DNA of 18,083 nt. Origin: JAYEJW01 sp034716535. Lineage in GTDB: Bacteria; Pseudomonadota; Gammaproteobacteria; Chromatiales; Chromatiaceae. The position numbers were made by a program, and so were the translations under genes. The stretch is from the NCBI GenBank assembly GCA_034716535.1, contig JAYEJW010000012.1, positions 1-18,083 of the forward strand, in the 5' to 3' direction. Below the pieces are notes generated by a model. It was given only the letters and a program-made list of their open reading frames with translations, searched no databases and was not told the DNA's origin. Positions 7,241 through 13,628 of the stretch are shown here, piece after piece (position 1 is the stretch's first letter; every line of letters starts with the position of its first letter).

Positions 7241-8572
7241 TCACGGGTCGGTTTCGGAGCCCGGAAGATCGACGGTCACGGCAAGACCCCGAAGCTGCTC
7301 GGAGCTTCCGAATCCAAGCCGGCCATCGTGCAGCCGGACGATCTCCTCCACGATCGAGAGTCCCAACCCATGGCCGGGTGTCCTCTCGTCGAGCCGGCTG
7401 CCCCTTTCCGATAACGCCTTTGCCGCTTTCGGATCGACCCCCGGTCCGTCGTCTTCCACCAGGATGCGCAGGCTCCCTGTCGCATGCAGGCTCAGGCGGA
7501 CCCGCCGGCGCGCCCACTTGGCGGCATTGTCCAGCAGATTCCCGATGAGCTCCAGCATGTCCTCCTGGTCGAGCCCCAGGCGCTCGGGGGCCTGGATGTC
7601 CGTCGAGATCTGCAGGTCCTTTTCCGCGTAGAGGGTCCCGATCCCGGCGACCAGATCGCCGATGTCCTCGCGGGGTGAGAAGCGCCGGCCCGGGGAATGA
7701 TCGCCGGCGAGCCGGGCGCGCCTGAGCTCACGGCCGATCAACTCACGCATCCGCAACGCCTGCTCGGCAACAGGGTCGTCCTCCACCCGAGGGTGGTGCA
7801 GCAGGATCAGGTTCAGCGGCGATTTCAGGGCGTGGGCGAGGTTGCCGAGTGCGTGGCGCGAACGTGCAAGATGAGCCTTCCAGGCGTCGATGAACTGGTT
7901 GAGCTCCCGCACCAGGGGCCGCACCTCCTCGGGCACGTTCTCCCGGAGCCGATCGATTTCCCGCGCGTCGAGACGCCGAATGTCGGAGCGCACCTCGTCG
8001 ATCTGCCGGAATCCCCGCCTCAGCAGCCAGCGCTGCACGAACAATAGGGTCATGGCACCGAAGATGGAGAGCCCGACCCCGACCCAGAGTAGCTGCCTCA
8101 GCGCGCGAAGGAGCGGCGTCAGGTCCTCGGCGATGGCGACGGTAAAGGCGAGACCCTGTTTCTCATAGCCGGCACTCCAGAGCAGGAGACGCTGCCCATG
8201 CGGACCGTCGCGCAGCTCTACGGCGGTCTTTCCAGGTATCAGGGGTCCGATCTCGAGGGGGTGGTCCCACAGGGACCGGGAGCGCAGGCTGCGGCCGTCG
8301 TCGAAGCGGATAACGAAGTAATGTCCGGAGAACGGCTGGCGGTACACGGGCGGCAGCGGGCGGTCGATCTCACCCCGATCCGGGGCGATACCGGCGATCA
8401 ATGCCTCGGCGTCGTGGGTGAGTCGGGAGGCGACGAACTGCTCGGCGCCCTGGCGGCCGATCCAAAGGGCCGCGCCGGTCAGGGACATGAGCACGACCAG
8501 CACCAGCACGCCCAGCGTCCACTGCAGGGAACGCTCCAGGGAGCCGGGGCGGGGCTCAGCCGCGGAAGACAT
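7241..8572 (-). CDS. Sensor histidine kinase (PhoQ/QseC-like)
   Basis: A 443-residue membrane kinase. Helix 1 lies at about 18-39, a periplasmic sensor region at about 40-155, helix 2 at about 160-180, then a HAMP-like linker. The phosphoacceptor is H247 in NLAHALKSPLN. The ATPase domain shows the N box NLLDNAAKWA (N349), G1 EDDGPGVD and G2 GHGLGLSI. It should autophosphorylate in response to an envelope signal and pass phosphate to the regulator encoded just upstream. I use ATG 8572, which overlaps the regulator's 3' end by 17 bp; an earlier in-frame start at 8635 would overlap it by 80 bp and add residues unlike a sensor N-terminus. As the last gene of the cytochrome/PepSY operon, its signal is likely related to the redox or heme partners encoded upstream, or to the periplasmic PepSY protein. 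The specific ligand is unknown. Confidence 0.92.
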   Translation of the reverse strand: MSSAAEPRPGSLERSLQWTLGVLVLVVLMSLTGAALWIGRQGAEQFVASRLTHDAEALIAGIAPDRGEIDRPLPPVYRQPFSGHYFVIRFDDGRSLRSRSLWDHPLEIGPLIPGKTAVELRDGPHGQRLLLWSAGYEKQGLAFTVAIAEDLTPLLRALRQLLWVGVGLSIFGAMTLLFVQRWLLRRGFRQIDEVRSDIRRLDAREIDRLRENVPEEVRPLVRELNQFIDAWKAHLARSRHALGNLAHALKSPLNLILLHHPRVEDDPVAEQALRMRELIGRELRRARLAGDHSPGRRFSPREDIGDLVAGIGTLYAEKDLQISTDIQAPERLGLDQEDMLELIGNLLDNAAKWARRRVRLSLHATGSLRILVEDDGPGVDPKAAKALSERGSRLDERTPGHGLGLSIVEEIVRLHDGRLGFGSSEQLRGLAVTVDLPGSETDP

Positions 8573-9215
8573 AGCCCTGGCCGCGCCGGGTCTCGATGGC
8601 GTCCCGCCCCAGCTTGTCACGCAGGCGCCGAACATAGACCTCGATCAGGTTGCTGTCCCGGTCGAAGTCCTGGTCGTAGACGTGCTCGGTCAGTCGGGTC
8701 TTGGACAGGAGCTTGCCCGGGTTGAGCATGAAGTAGCGTAAGAGGCGGAACTCGGTGCCTGTGAGCTCCAACCTGGAGCCGTCGGCGCGCACCAGCTGTT
8801 GGAGATCCTCATCGAGGGTGAAGGCGTTCACGGCGATCTGGGGTGCCGCCCGGCCGTGTGCCCGGCGCAACAAGGCACCGAGACGGGCGAGCAGCTCCTC
8901 GGGGTGGAAAGGCTTGGTGAGATAGTCGTCCGCGCCGGCCTTGAGTCCCAGGACCTTCTCGCGCCAGGTGTCCCGGGCGGTGAGGATGAGCACCGGCATC
9001 GTGCATCCCTTGCCGCGCCAGCCCTCCAGAACCTGGACCCCGCTGAGCTTCGGAAGGCCCAAGTCGAGGACGATGAGATCGTAGTCTTCGGACTGGCCGA
9101 GGTAGAGGGCGTCCTCGCCGTTTTCCGCCCGATCCACCGCATAGCCGGCGGTCTCCAGGATCGGCTGCAGCCGCTCGGCGAGCGCGCTGTCGTCTTCCAC
9201 CAGCAACAGCCGCAT
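8556..9215 (-). CDS. OmpR/PhoP-family response regulator
   Basis: A 219-residue two-domain regulator. The receiver domain opens MRLLLVEDDSALAERL, with acidic pocket E7/D8/D9, phosphoacceptor D51 (IVLDLGLP), T79 (LTARD) and K101 (YLTKPF). A linker leads to a winged-helix DNA-binding domain ending VYVRRLRDKLGRDAIETRRG. I take ATG 9215 because GAGGAGG lies seven bases before it and the resulting N-terminus matches the family; the frame extends further upstream only through the PepSY gene. It starts one base after the PepSY stop and overlaps the kinase start, so the three are translationally coupled. It probably binds the CTGAAA direct repeat at 11321-11337 and activates its own operon; that is inference. 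Confidence 0.95.
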   Translation of the reverse strand: MRLLLVEDDSALAERLQPILETAGYAVDRAENGEDALYLGQSEDYDLIVLDLGLPKLSGVQVLEGWRGKGCTMPVLILTARDTWREKVLGLKAGADDYLTKPFHPEELLARLGALLRRAHGRAAPQIAVNAFTLDEDLQQLVRADGSRLELTGTEFRLLRYFMLNPGKLLSKTRLTEHVYDQDFDRDSNLIEVYVRRLRDKLGRDAIETRRGQGYVFRG

Positions 9216-9216
9216 C

Positions 9217-9504
9217 TCAGTCCTCCTCTTCGGAGAGGATCTTACCGCTGCGCGCATCGATCAGGACCTCGCGGATACGCCCGTCGCGGCCCACGTACTC
9301 GATCTCGTAGACGAGGCGGCCGTGCTCGAGCTCGCTCTCGATCTCCAGGATCCGGGTATCGCCCCCCAAGTCCAACCGCTTGAGCAGCTCCTCCAGCGGC
9401 AGGATATCCCGTCGCTCGCGCAGCCGGTAGGCGGCGTCGTGGTCGTCGCCGCGGGCGAGGCCGGCCGCGGCGATCGATAGGATGAGGGGAAGAAGAAGGC
9501 GCAT
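9217..9504 (-). CDS. Periplasmic PepSY-domain protein
   Basis: A 95-residue protein with a cleavable-looking signal (MRLLLPLILSIAAAGLARG, cut about residue 19) followed by one PepSY domain: ILPLEELLKRLDL, ILEIESELEHGRLVYEIEYV, then GRIREVLIDARSGKIL. PepSY domains are small periplasmic inhibitory or sensory modules, and single-domain forms are often encoded beside PhoPQ-like pairs. Its ATG overlaps the stop of the diheme cytochrome gene by one base (TGATG), which decides the start against longer in-frame options. A role in tuning the adjacent sensor kinase or in binding redox ligands is plausible from position only. The acidic tail SEEED is typical of such proteins. Confidence 0.88.
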   Translation of the reverse strand: MRLLLPLILSIAAAGLARGDDHDAAYRLRERRDILPLEELLKRLDLGGDTRILEIESELEHGRLVYEIEYVGRDGRIREVLIDARSGKILSEEED

Positions 9505-10142
9505 CAATCGTCCCAGCGGCCGTAGCCTGGAATACGGACCTCGTGCTCGTCGAAGGCTCCCTGATCCGCGCCCGCGTGGCACGCTTCGCAACGGCTGAAG
9601 CTGACGACCTCAGCGTTGTCCGAGACCATCTTAGCCGGGATCTCGTGATGCTGGCCAAGAAAGTAGTCCGTTTCGGTAATGCGCAGCATGGTTGCCCGGT
9701 CCCGAGTGGCGCGCCAAGTGCGCTTGCCGTGCTCGCTGCGTGTCTCGCCGGCGGCGTTGCGCGCCAGAAAGGCCGCGATCTGCTCCGAAGTCGCAGCGTC
9801 CAGCTCCGCGTTGTCCCCGAAGTGGTCGCCGAGAGCGCCCATCATGCCGTTCCAGGAAGGGGCGGGGAGCATTGGAGGCGGGTAGGCCAGGTGACAGTCG
9901 CCGCACTCGCGCTCATAGAGCGGGTAGCCCGGATCCGAGAGATAGGCCGACTCGGGTTCTTCCGCGCGACCGTCCCGGACCTGCTTGCGGCGCTCGGGAT
10001 CCTCGTCCCATTCGCGCTCTCCACGGTGTTCTTGCTCGTGCTCATGGCTCTCCCGGTCTTCTCCGTACTCGTCCGCCATGAGGCCGATGGCCGCGATGCC
10101 GACGACGGCAGCGATACCAATTGCAATCAGATGCTTACTCAT
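9504..10142 (-). CDS. Diheme c-type cytochrome (DHC family)
   Basis: A 212-residue exported protein with two heme c sites, CGDCH (80-84) and CEACH (185-189). The sequence around the first, YPLYERECGDCHLAYPPPMLP and WNGMMGALGDHFGDNAELD, is that of the DHC family, the diheme electron donor to SHP described in Rhodobacter sphaeroides. The N-terminus is a hydrophobic export signal or anchor (about 4-22). An unusually charged, histidine-rich stretch (about 24-60: DEYGEDRESHEHEQEHRGE and on) separates it from the heme domain and makes the protein longer than typical DHC. The start is fixed by GAGGTT nine bases upstream. It lies 155 bp after SHP, the gap holding a strong hairpin, and is coupled to PepSY by overlap. 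It should carry electrons from b561 to SHP in the periplasm. Confidence 0.92.
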   Translation of the reverse strand: MSKHLIAIGIAAVVGIAAIGLMADEYGEDRESHEHEQEHRGEREWDEDPERRKQVRDGRAEEPESAYLSDPGYPLYERECGDCHLAYPPPMLPAPSWNGMMGALGDHFGDNAELDAATSEQIAAFLARNAAGETRSEHGKRTWRATRDRATMLRITETDYFLGQHHEIPAKMVSDNAEVVSFSRCEACHAGADQGAFDEHEVRIPGYGRWDD

Positions 10143-10203
10143 TGTATTTAACCTCGGTTGTTAAGTTCGGTGGTTCCCAGCCAAACCCAGCGGCTGCTTT
10201 TGC

Positions 10204-10244
10204 GGCACCTCATCCCGGCGAGGGAATGTCGGGATCCAGGTGCC
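10204..10244. other. Large hairpin between the SHP and DHC genes
   Basis: GGCACCT (10204-10210) pairs perfectly with AGGTGCC (10238-10244), and inside it ATCCCG pairs with CGGGAT, around a GCGAGGGAATGT loop. No U-run follows on the minus strand, so it looks more like an mRNA-processing or stability element, or a REP-type palindrome, than a terminator. It lies in the only sizeable gap of the six-gene operon. Confidence 0.6.
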
Positions 10245-10297
10245 GTGGATGGCAATTCCTCAAGCGTCAGCTGAGCTTTGCAGCTAATCACCTTGAT

Positions 10298-10699
10298 CTA
10301 CTGGGCCTTAAGGAACGACAACAGGTCGCCCTTCTCTTGAGCCGTGCATTCCCGGCCCAGGGTCCACTTACAGTTGCGTAACAGCCACTTCTCGATGTCC
10401 CGGCGCTTGCTGAGACGCTCCGGGATCATCGAGGGGGCCAGGGGCTCGATGGCCTTGCCCGTAACCGCATGACGGCCAAGCCGGCGGGTGTCGCCGGTGT
10501 GGCAGCTGGTGCAGGATCGGGTGGAACCGTCTGCAGCCTCATGCTCGCGCTGCCATAGGGCCGCACCGGTCTCGGTGCTGAAAGGTCCGCCGCCCGCGGA
10601 CCTGTACTCGGAGAGCAGGTCGTCGACGATGTCGGCCTGTGCGGCACCAGCGGACAGCAGGCCGGAGAAGATCAGTGTGTGGAAGCAGGGGGTTCTCAT
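10298..10699 (-). CDS. shp: SHP-type monoheme cytochrome c (DUF1924)
   Basis: A 133-residue protein with a signal peptide cut after AQA (residue 22). Its features match the sphaeroides heme protein family: FSTETGAALWQREH, the heme site CTSCH (63-67), GRHAVTGKAIEPLAPS, then KWLLRNCKWTLGRECTAQEKGDLLSFL. In the R. sphaeroides protein an asparagine (about 88 of the mature form) is a displaceable heme ligand, allowing O2 and other small molecules to bind. N109 here (87 of the mature form) is in the same RNC context, and C110/C118 can form the family disulfide. It is thus a likely oxygen- or NO-interacting periplasmic cytochrome at the end of the b561-DHC path. Its ATG overlaps the b561 stop (ATGA), with GGAG eight bases upstream. 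The physiological substrate of SHP proteins is not firmly known. Confidence 0.93.
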   Translation of the reverse strand: MRTPCFHTLIFSGLLSAGAAQADIVDDLLSEYRSAGGGPFSTETGAALWQREHEAADGSTRSCTSCHTGDTRRLGRHAVTGKAIEPLAPSMIPERLSKRRDIEKWLLRNCKWTLGRECTAQEKGDLLSFLKAQ

Positions 10700-11271
10700 G
10701 CGGGATTCTCCTTTTTTCGGCCGGTGAACATGGCCTTTATGAGGTTCTCGCCGTGCTCGAGACTGGCAAAGAGCACGCCGCCCAGATGCAGCACGACCAG
10801 GAGCAGGGTGAGATTGGCGCCGGTCTCGTGGACGCCCTCCAGGATGTCGGCTGCCATCTCGCCGCGCAGGACGCCCGCCAGCGGGCCGGCGAAGTCAGTG
10901 CTGCCGTAGAGGGCGATACCGCTGACAACCGTTATTGCCAGGCTGATCAAAAGGGCTAGGATCATGGCTCCACCGGCGGGGTTGTGGCCGATGTGACGTG
11001 GAGCCTGGAAGCGAACGGCCGTCCACAGGTAGGACATCACCTCCGAGGGCGGACGCACGAAGTGAGCGAACCGCGCGTGGTACGGGCCGACGAATCCCCA
11101 AAGGACGCGGAAGACGAGCAGCGCGCCCATCAGGTATCCGGCGTTGACGTGGAGGAGCTCCCAGTCGTCTTCCGTGAGATAGGTCACGGCGAAGGTCGCG
11201 GCGAGTGACCAGTGGAAGAGCCTGATTGCCGGGTCCCAGACCTGTATCTCTTTCTCTGTTTCGGCAGACAT
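10696..11271 (-). CDS. Cytochrome b561, membrane quinol-linked electron donor
   Basis: A 191-residue bacterial cytochrome b561. It opens with the family hallmark VWDPAIRLFHWSLA (H20) and has four hydrophobic helices, with candidate heme b ligands H20, H41, H148 and H162. The HNPAGG turn before helix 3 is also typical. It would take electrons from the quinol pool and hand them to the periplasmic diheme cytochrome encoded downstream. It is the first gene of the six-gene minus-strand operon; AAGGAG lies eight bases before the ATG. The CTGAAA direct repeat 50-66 bp upstream is a likely control site. b561, DHC and SHP genes are known to occur together, which supports the assignment of all three. 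Confidence 0.93.
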   Translation of the reverse strand: MSAETEKEIQVWDPAIRLFHWSLAATFAVTYLTEDDWELLHVNAGYLMGALLVFRVLWGFVGPYHARFAHFVRPPSEVMSYLWTAVRFQAPRHIGHNPAGGAMILALLISLAITVVSGIALYGSTDFAGPLAGVLRGEMAADILEGVHETGANLTLLLVVLHLGGVLFASLEHGENLIKAMFTGRKKENPA

Positions 11272-11320
11272 GTTTGATCTCCTTGCGTGTCGAGCGTGAG
11301 GTAAGTTTGGATGGTCCTAC

Positions 11321-11337
11321 CTGAAACCACGCTGAAA
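11321..11337 (-). promoter_or_regulatory. Candidate response-regulator site upstream of cytochrome b561
   Basis: CTGAAA-CCACG-CTGAAA (TTTCAG-N5-TTTCAG in the direction of transcription) is a perfect 6-bp direct repeat with an 11-bp period, the usual arrangement for OmpR/PhoP-type regulators. The proximal half lies at -35 spacing (17 bp) from a poor -10 (TACCTC at 11303-11298), as expected for an activated promoter. Binding by the regulator encoded in this operon is inference. Confidence 0.45.
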
Positions 11338-11504
11338 GGGCGGGGAGCATCTGATCCGGAGAGCTCCGGACTGGTGGTGCGGTGGGATTCCTAAATCGAA
11401 AAACTTCCGCCCGCTGTTGGAAACGACGATGCAGAGAACGGAGCGTCGTCTCGCGCACATCGGACCAGGTGATTGGCGTCAAAGCCCAGCTGAACGGTGG
11501 AACC

Positions 11505-11620
11505 GTAGGTCGGGTTAGCGTAGCGTAACCCGACGTCCGCGCGGCAGGCGTCGGGTTACGGCGCGGGCAACGATCGTGCCAGGACTTCAGGCCGCTAGGA
11601 ACGCACCTAACTCGACCTAC
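11505..11620. repeat. REP-like palindromic repeat
   Basis: It begins GTAGGTCGGGTTAGCGTAGC and ends CACCTAACTCGACCTAC, an imperfect inverted copy of the start. Inside, CGTAACCCGACG pairs perfectly over 12 bp with CGTCGGGTTACG. The GTAGGTCGGGTTAGCG unit is a widely dispersed intergenic repeat in proteobacteria as I recall it. It lies between two divergent operons. Confidence 0.65.
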
Positions 11621-11699
11621 AATCTCCGTCGGCCTCGAACACGCCGGCTGAGGATTAGCGCTAGTCACTTCGGACCAAGCGCATTTCCGCAATATTCGA

Positions 11700-11728
11700 T
11701 TGACCAAATATATGGACGACGATATATT
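11700..11728 (+). promoter_or_regulatory. arsR promoter with overlapping palindromic operator
   Basis: TTGACC (11700-11705), a 17-bp spacer and TATATT (11723-11728) make a near-consensus sigma-70 promoter. A perfect palindrome AATATAT-N8-ATATATT (11707-11713 and 11722-11728) covers the spacer and -10, the AT-rich dyad expected for an ArsR/SmtB-family operator. Transcription would start at about 11735, essentially at the arsR ATG (11736). Confidence 0.65.
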
Positions 11729-11735
11729 CCGCGTC

Positions 11736-12089
11736 ATGAATATTTCGCCGACCGCGTTCTTCGCCGCACTCGCCCACGACACCCGCCTGAGGTGTCTGGT
11801 CTTGCTGCTGAGACACGATGAGCTTTGTGTCTGTGAGCTGACCCATGCCATCGGCGCCGCGCAGCCGCACATATCCCGCCATCTGGCGCAGCTGCGGGAG
11901 CTGGGTCTGGTGACCGACCGCCGAGAGGGGTTATGGATCCACTATCGCATCACTCCGGACCTGCCGGACTGGGTCTTGAGCGTGCTCCGCGCAACGGCCG
12001 TAGCGGCGGGCAGGGAGGACGCGTTCGCCGCCGATGCTGCGGTGCTTGCCGACAAGTCCAGCCGGCCGGGCACGGCGCGGTGTGCCTGA
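11736..12089 (+). CDS. arsR: ArsR-family arsenic-responsive repressor
   Basis: A 117-residue winged-helix repressor: FFAALAHDTRLRCLVLLL, then the metalloid-binding ELCVCEL (C31, C33), and the recognition helix AAQPHISRHLAQLRELGLV followed by the wing DRREGLWIHYRI. The CxC in the helix before the recognition helix is the As(III)/Sb(III) site of classical ArsR; another cysteine lies at the C-terminus (RCA). Bound metalloid releases the protein from DNA. I choose ATG 11736 because frames extended to 11700 or 11712 would run through the promoter and operator, and the homologous part begins just after this ATG. There is no Shine-Dalgarno, consistent with a leaderless message. It heads the arsenic operon and probably represses it and itself. 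Confidence 0.9.
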   Translation: MNISPTAFFAALAHDTRLRCLVLLLRHDELCVCELTHAIGAAQPHISRHLAQLRELGLVTDRREGLWIHYRITPDLPDWVLSVLRATAVAAGREDAFAADAAVLADKSSRPGTARCA

Positions 12090-12166
12090 GGAAGACCTTG
12101 ATGAGATCGAGGGCTCGAATCACCAGGCTCCGGTTCGCGATTGCGCCCCTGCTCTGATCGATAGGC

Positions 12167-13120
12167 ATGTTCGAGGCCCTCGGAGATTTCGTCGCCTTTT
12201 ACCTGCTCGGATTGGTACCCGAGAGTCGGCTGGGCGACGCCGTGCAGTTTTTCGTCATGGACGTCACCAAGATCTTCGCCCTGCTGGTGCTCGTGATCTA
12301 CTTCATGGGCCTGCTGAGGGCGATGCTGTCACCGGAACGGGTGCGCGATTTCGTGCGCGGCCGCCCGGACTGGCAGGCCCGCGGTTTGGCGGTATCGCTC
12401 GGGGCTGTGACGCCCTTCTGCTCCTGTTCCTCGGTCCCGCTGTTCATCGGCTTCGTGGAGGCCGGTATCCCGCTGGGCGTCACCTTCTCGTTCCTGATCG
12501 CGAGCCCGATGATCAACGAGGTGGCCGCGGTTATCCTCGTGGGCGTGCTCGGCTGGCAGCTCGCCGCCCTGTACGTGCTGGCGGGGCTGGTGGTGGCCTG
12601 GTTCGGCGGGGTCGCCATGCAAGCCTTCCGTCCTGAGCGCTGGGTCGAGGAATATGTGTGGAAGATCCGGATGGGACAGGCCGTTGCTCCTGAGCCGGGC
12701 ACCTCTCTGCGAGCTCGTCACAGCTACGCCTCGGGCGAAGTGCGGGAGATCGTGGGCAGGATCTGGAAGTGGGTGCTGCTCGGCATCGGTGTCGGGGCGC
12801 TGTTTCACGGCTTCGTGCCCGAGTCGTGGGTGGTGGCTCACTTGGGCGGCGATGCCTGGTACACGGTCCCCGGTGCGGTGGCGCTCGGCATCCCGCTCTA
12901 TTCGAACGCCACGGGGGTGATCCCGGTGGCCGAGGCCATGCTGGGCAAGGGGGTCGCAGTCGGCACGACGCTGGCCCTCATGATGAGCGTCGCGGCCCTG
13001 TCGGTCCCCGAGATGCTGATCCTGCGGAAGGTCGTCAAGTGGCAGGCCCTGGCCTTGTTTGCCGGCGTGCTGGCGGTCGCCTTCACCCTGGTTGGCTGGG
13101 GGTTCAACCTCGCCACGTGA
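12167..13120 (+). CDS. arsP: ArsP/UPF0718-family permease
   Basis: A 317-residue integral membrane protein with about eight hydrophobic helices in two halves. The signature VTPFCSCSSVPLFIGF (from residue 81, C85 and C87) is followed by EAGIPLGVTFSFLIASPMIN; the second half has GIPLYSNATGVIPVAEAML. A soluble loop at about 155-190 joins the halves. ArsP members export trivalent organoarsenicals such as methylarsenite, while relatives of the same fold have other or unknown substrates; the arsR gene 77 bp upstream favours an arsenic role. The ATG at 12167 has only a weak Shine-Dalgarno (GATAGG). The downstream thiol proteins may prepare or reduce the substrate. I am sure of the family and less sure of the substrate. 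Confidence 0.85.
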   Translation: MFEALGDFVAFYLLGLVPESRLGDAVQFFVMDVTKIFALLVLVIYFMGLLRAMLSPERVRDFVRGRPDWQARGLAVSLGAVTPFCSCSSVPLFIGFVEAGIPLGVTFSFLIASPMINEVAAVILVGVLGWQLAALYVLAGLVVAWFGGVAMQAFRPERWVEEYVWKIRMGQAVAPEPGTSLRARHSYASGEVREIVGRIWKWVLLGIGVGALFHGFVPESWVVAHLGGDAWYTVPGAVALGIPLYSNATGVIPVAEAMLGKGVAVGTTLALMMSVAALSVPEMLILRKVVKWQALALFAGVLAVAFTLVGWGFNLAT

Positions 13121-13131
13121 GGCAACCATCG

Positions 13132-13347
13132 ATGCATATCGAACTGAAATCGACCATCACCTGCCCCGAGTGCGGGTTCTCCCATGAGGAGACCATGCCC
13201 ACGGATGCCTGCACCTGGTACTGGGAGTGTCCCTCTTGCGGGGAATTGCTGCGCCCTGGACCCGGTGATTGCTGCGTCTTTTGCTCCTACGGGACCGTTC
13301 CTTGCCCGCCGGTGCAGCAGTCCGGCGACAGGGATTGCTGTCGTTGA
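13132..13347 (+). CDS. GDCCVxC-domain cysteine-rich small protein
   Basis: A 71-residue protein carrying ten cysteines. An N-terminal CPECG (C11/C14) with TMPTDACTWYWECPSCG forms a probable zinc ribbon, followed by the family motif GDCCVFCSYGTVPCPP (45-60) and a terminal CC. GDCCVxC proteins occur near mercury and arsenic genes, and some relatives carry selenocysteine; here all positions are cysteine. The biochemical role is not established, but metalloid or metal binding, or thiol exchange, would fit. It starts 12 bp after the permease stop with GTGAGG upstream, and the CxxC redox protein follows 20 bp later, so the three are clearly co-transcribed. The protein is too short for a signal peptide and is likely cytoplasmic. 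Confidence 0.85.
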   Translation: MHIELKSTITCPECGFSHEETMPTDACTWYWECPSCGELLRPGPGDCCVFCSYGTVPCPPVQQSGDRDCCR

Positions 13348-13367
13348 AGAGCTGGAGGTCAGACTAG

Positions 13368-13607
13368 ATGAAGAACATCAAGGTCCTGGGAAGCGGCTGC
13401 AAGAACTGCGACACGACGGCGAGCCTGATCCGTATCGCCGCCGACGAGGCGGGCGTGGAGATCGAGCTGGAGAAGGTCGCGGACATCGCCGAGATCATGT
13501 CCTTTGGGGTCATGTCTACCCCCGGTGTGGTGGTGGACGGCAAGCTGGTTCACGCCGGGGGCCTGCCGGGGCCGGACGACGTGCGGCGCTGGGTCACCGA
13601 GGGGTAG
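13368..13607 (+). CDS. Small thioredoxin-like redox-active disulfide protein
   Basis: A 79-residue thioredoxin-fold protein of the redox-active disulfide protein 2 type: MKNIKVLGSGCKNCDTTASL with the active CxxC at C11/C14, then VEIELEKVADIAEIMSFGV and the cis-proline segment STPGVVVDGKLVHAGGLP (P52). GGAGGT lies eight bases before the ATG. Genes of this family commonly sit beside UPF0718/ArsP permeases and ArsR regulators, as here, so it probably supplies or removes electrons for the permease's substrate or its cysteines. That link is from neighbourhood, not from demonstrated chemistry. It is the last gene before the inserted repeat element. Confidence 0.92.
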   Translation: MKNIKVLGSGCKNCDTTASLIRIAADEAGVEIELEKVADIAEIMSFGVMSTPGVVVDGKLVHAGGLPGPDDVRRWVTEG

Positions 13608-13628
13608 GGTGCGGCCTCGCCGCACCGA

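Larger units (their letters stand above)
11272..11735. other. Divergent intergenic region between the cytochrome and arsenic operons
   Basis: This 464-bp stretch has no gene I can support. From left to right it holds the b561 Shine-Dalgarno, the CTGAAA direct repeat (11321-11337), a small palindrome TCCGGA-GAGC-TCCGGA (11355-11370), about 130 bp without recognised features, a REP-like repeat (11505-11620), and the arsR promoter with its AT-rich palindrome (11700-11728). Confidence 0.6.

Noticed and set aside
7241..8635. Longer histidine kinase start at 8635
   Set aside because: It adds 21 residues unlike a sensor N-terminus and overlaps the regulator by 80 bp; ATG 8572 gives a normal short overlap.
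9543..10151. Plus-strand 202-residue frame opposite the diheme cytochrome
   Set aside because: The minus strand carries two CxxCH heme sites and overlapping operon starts; this frame has hydrophobic antisense content only.
11272..11735. A CRISPR array or tRNA among the palindromes of the divergent region
   Set aside because: The repeats are not evenly spaced direct repeats with spacers, and no cloverleaf can be drawn; they are separate palindromes and a REP-like unit.
12329..13129. Opposite-strand 266-residue frame over the ArsP-type permease
   Set aside because: Rich in H, R, Q and D with no domain; the permease motif is on the sense strand.
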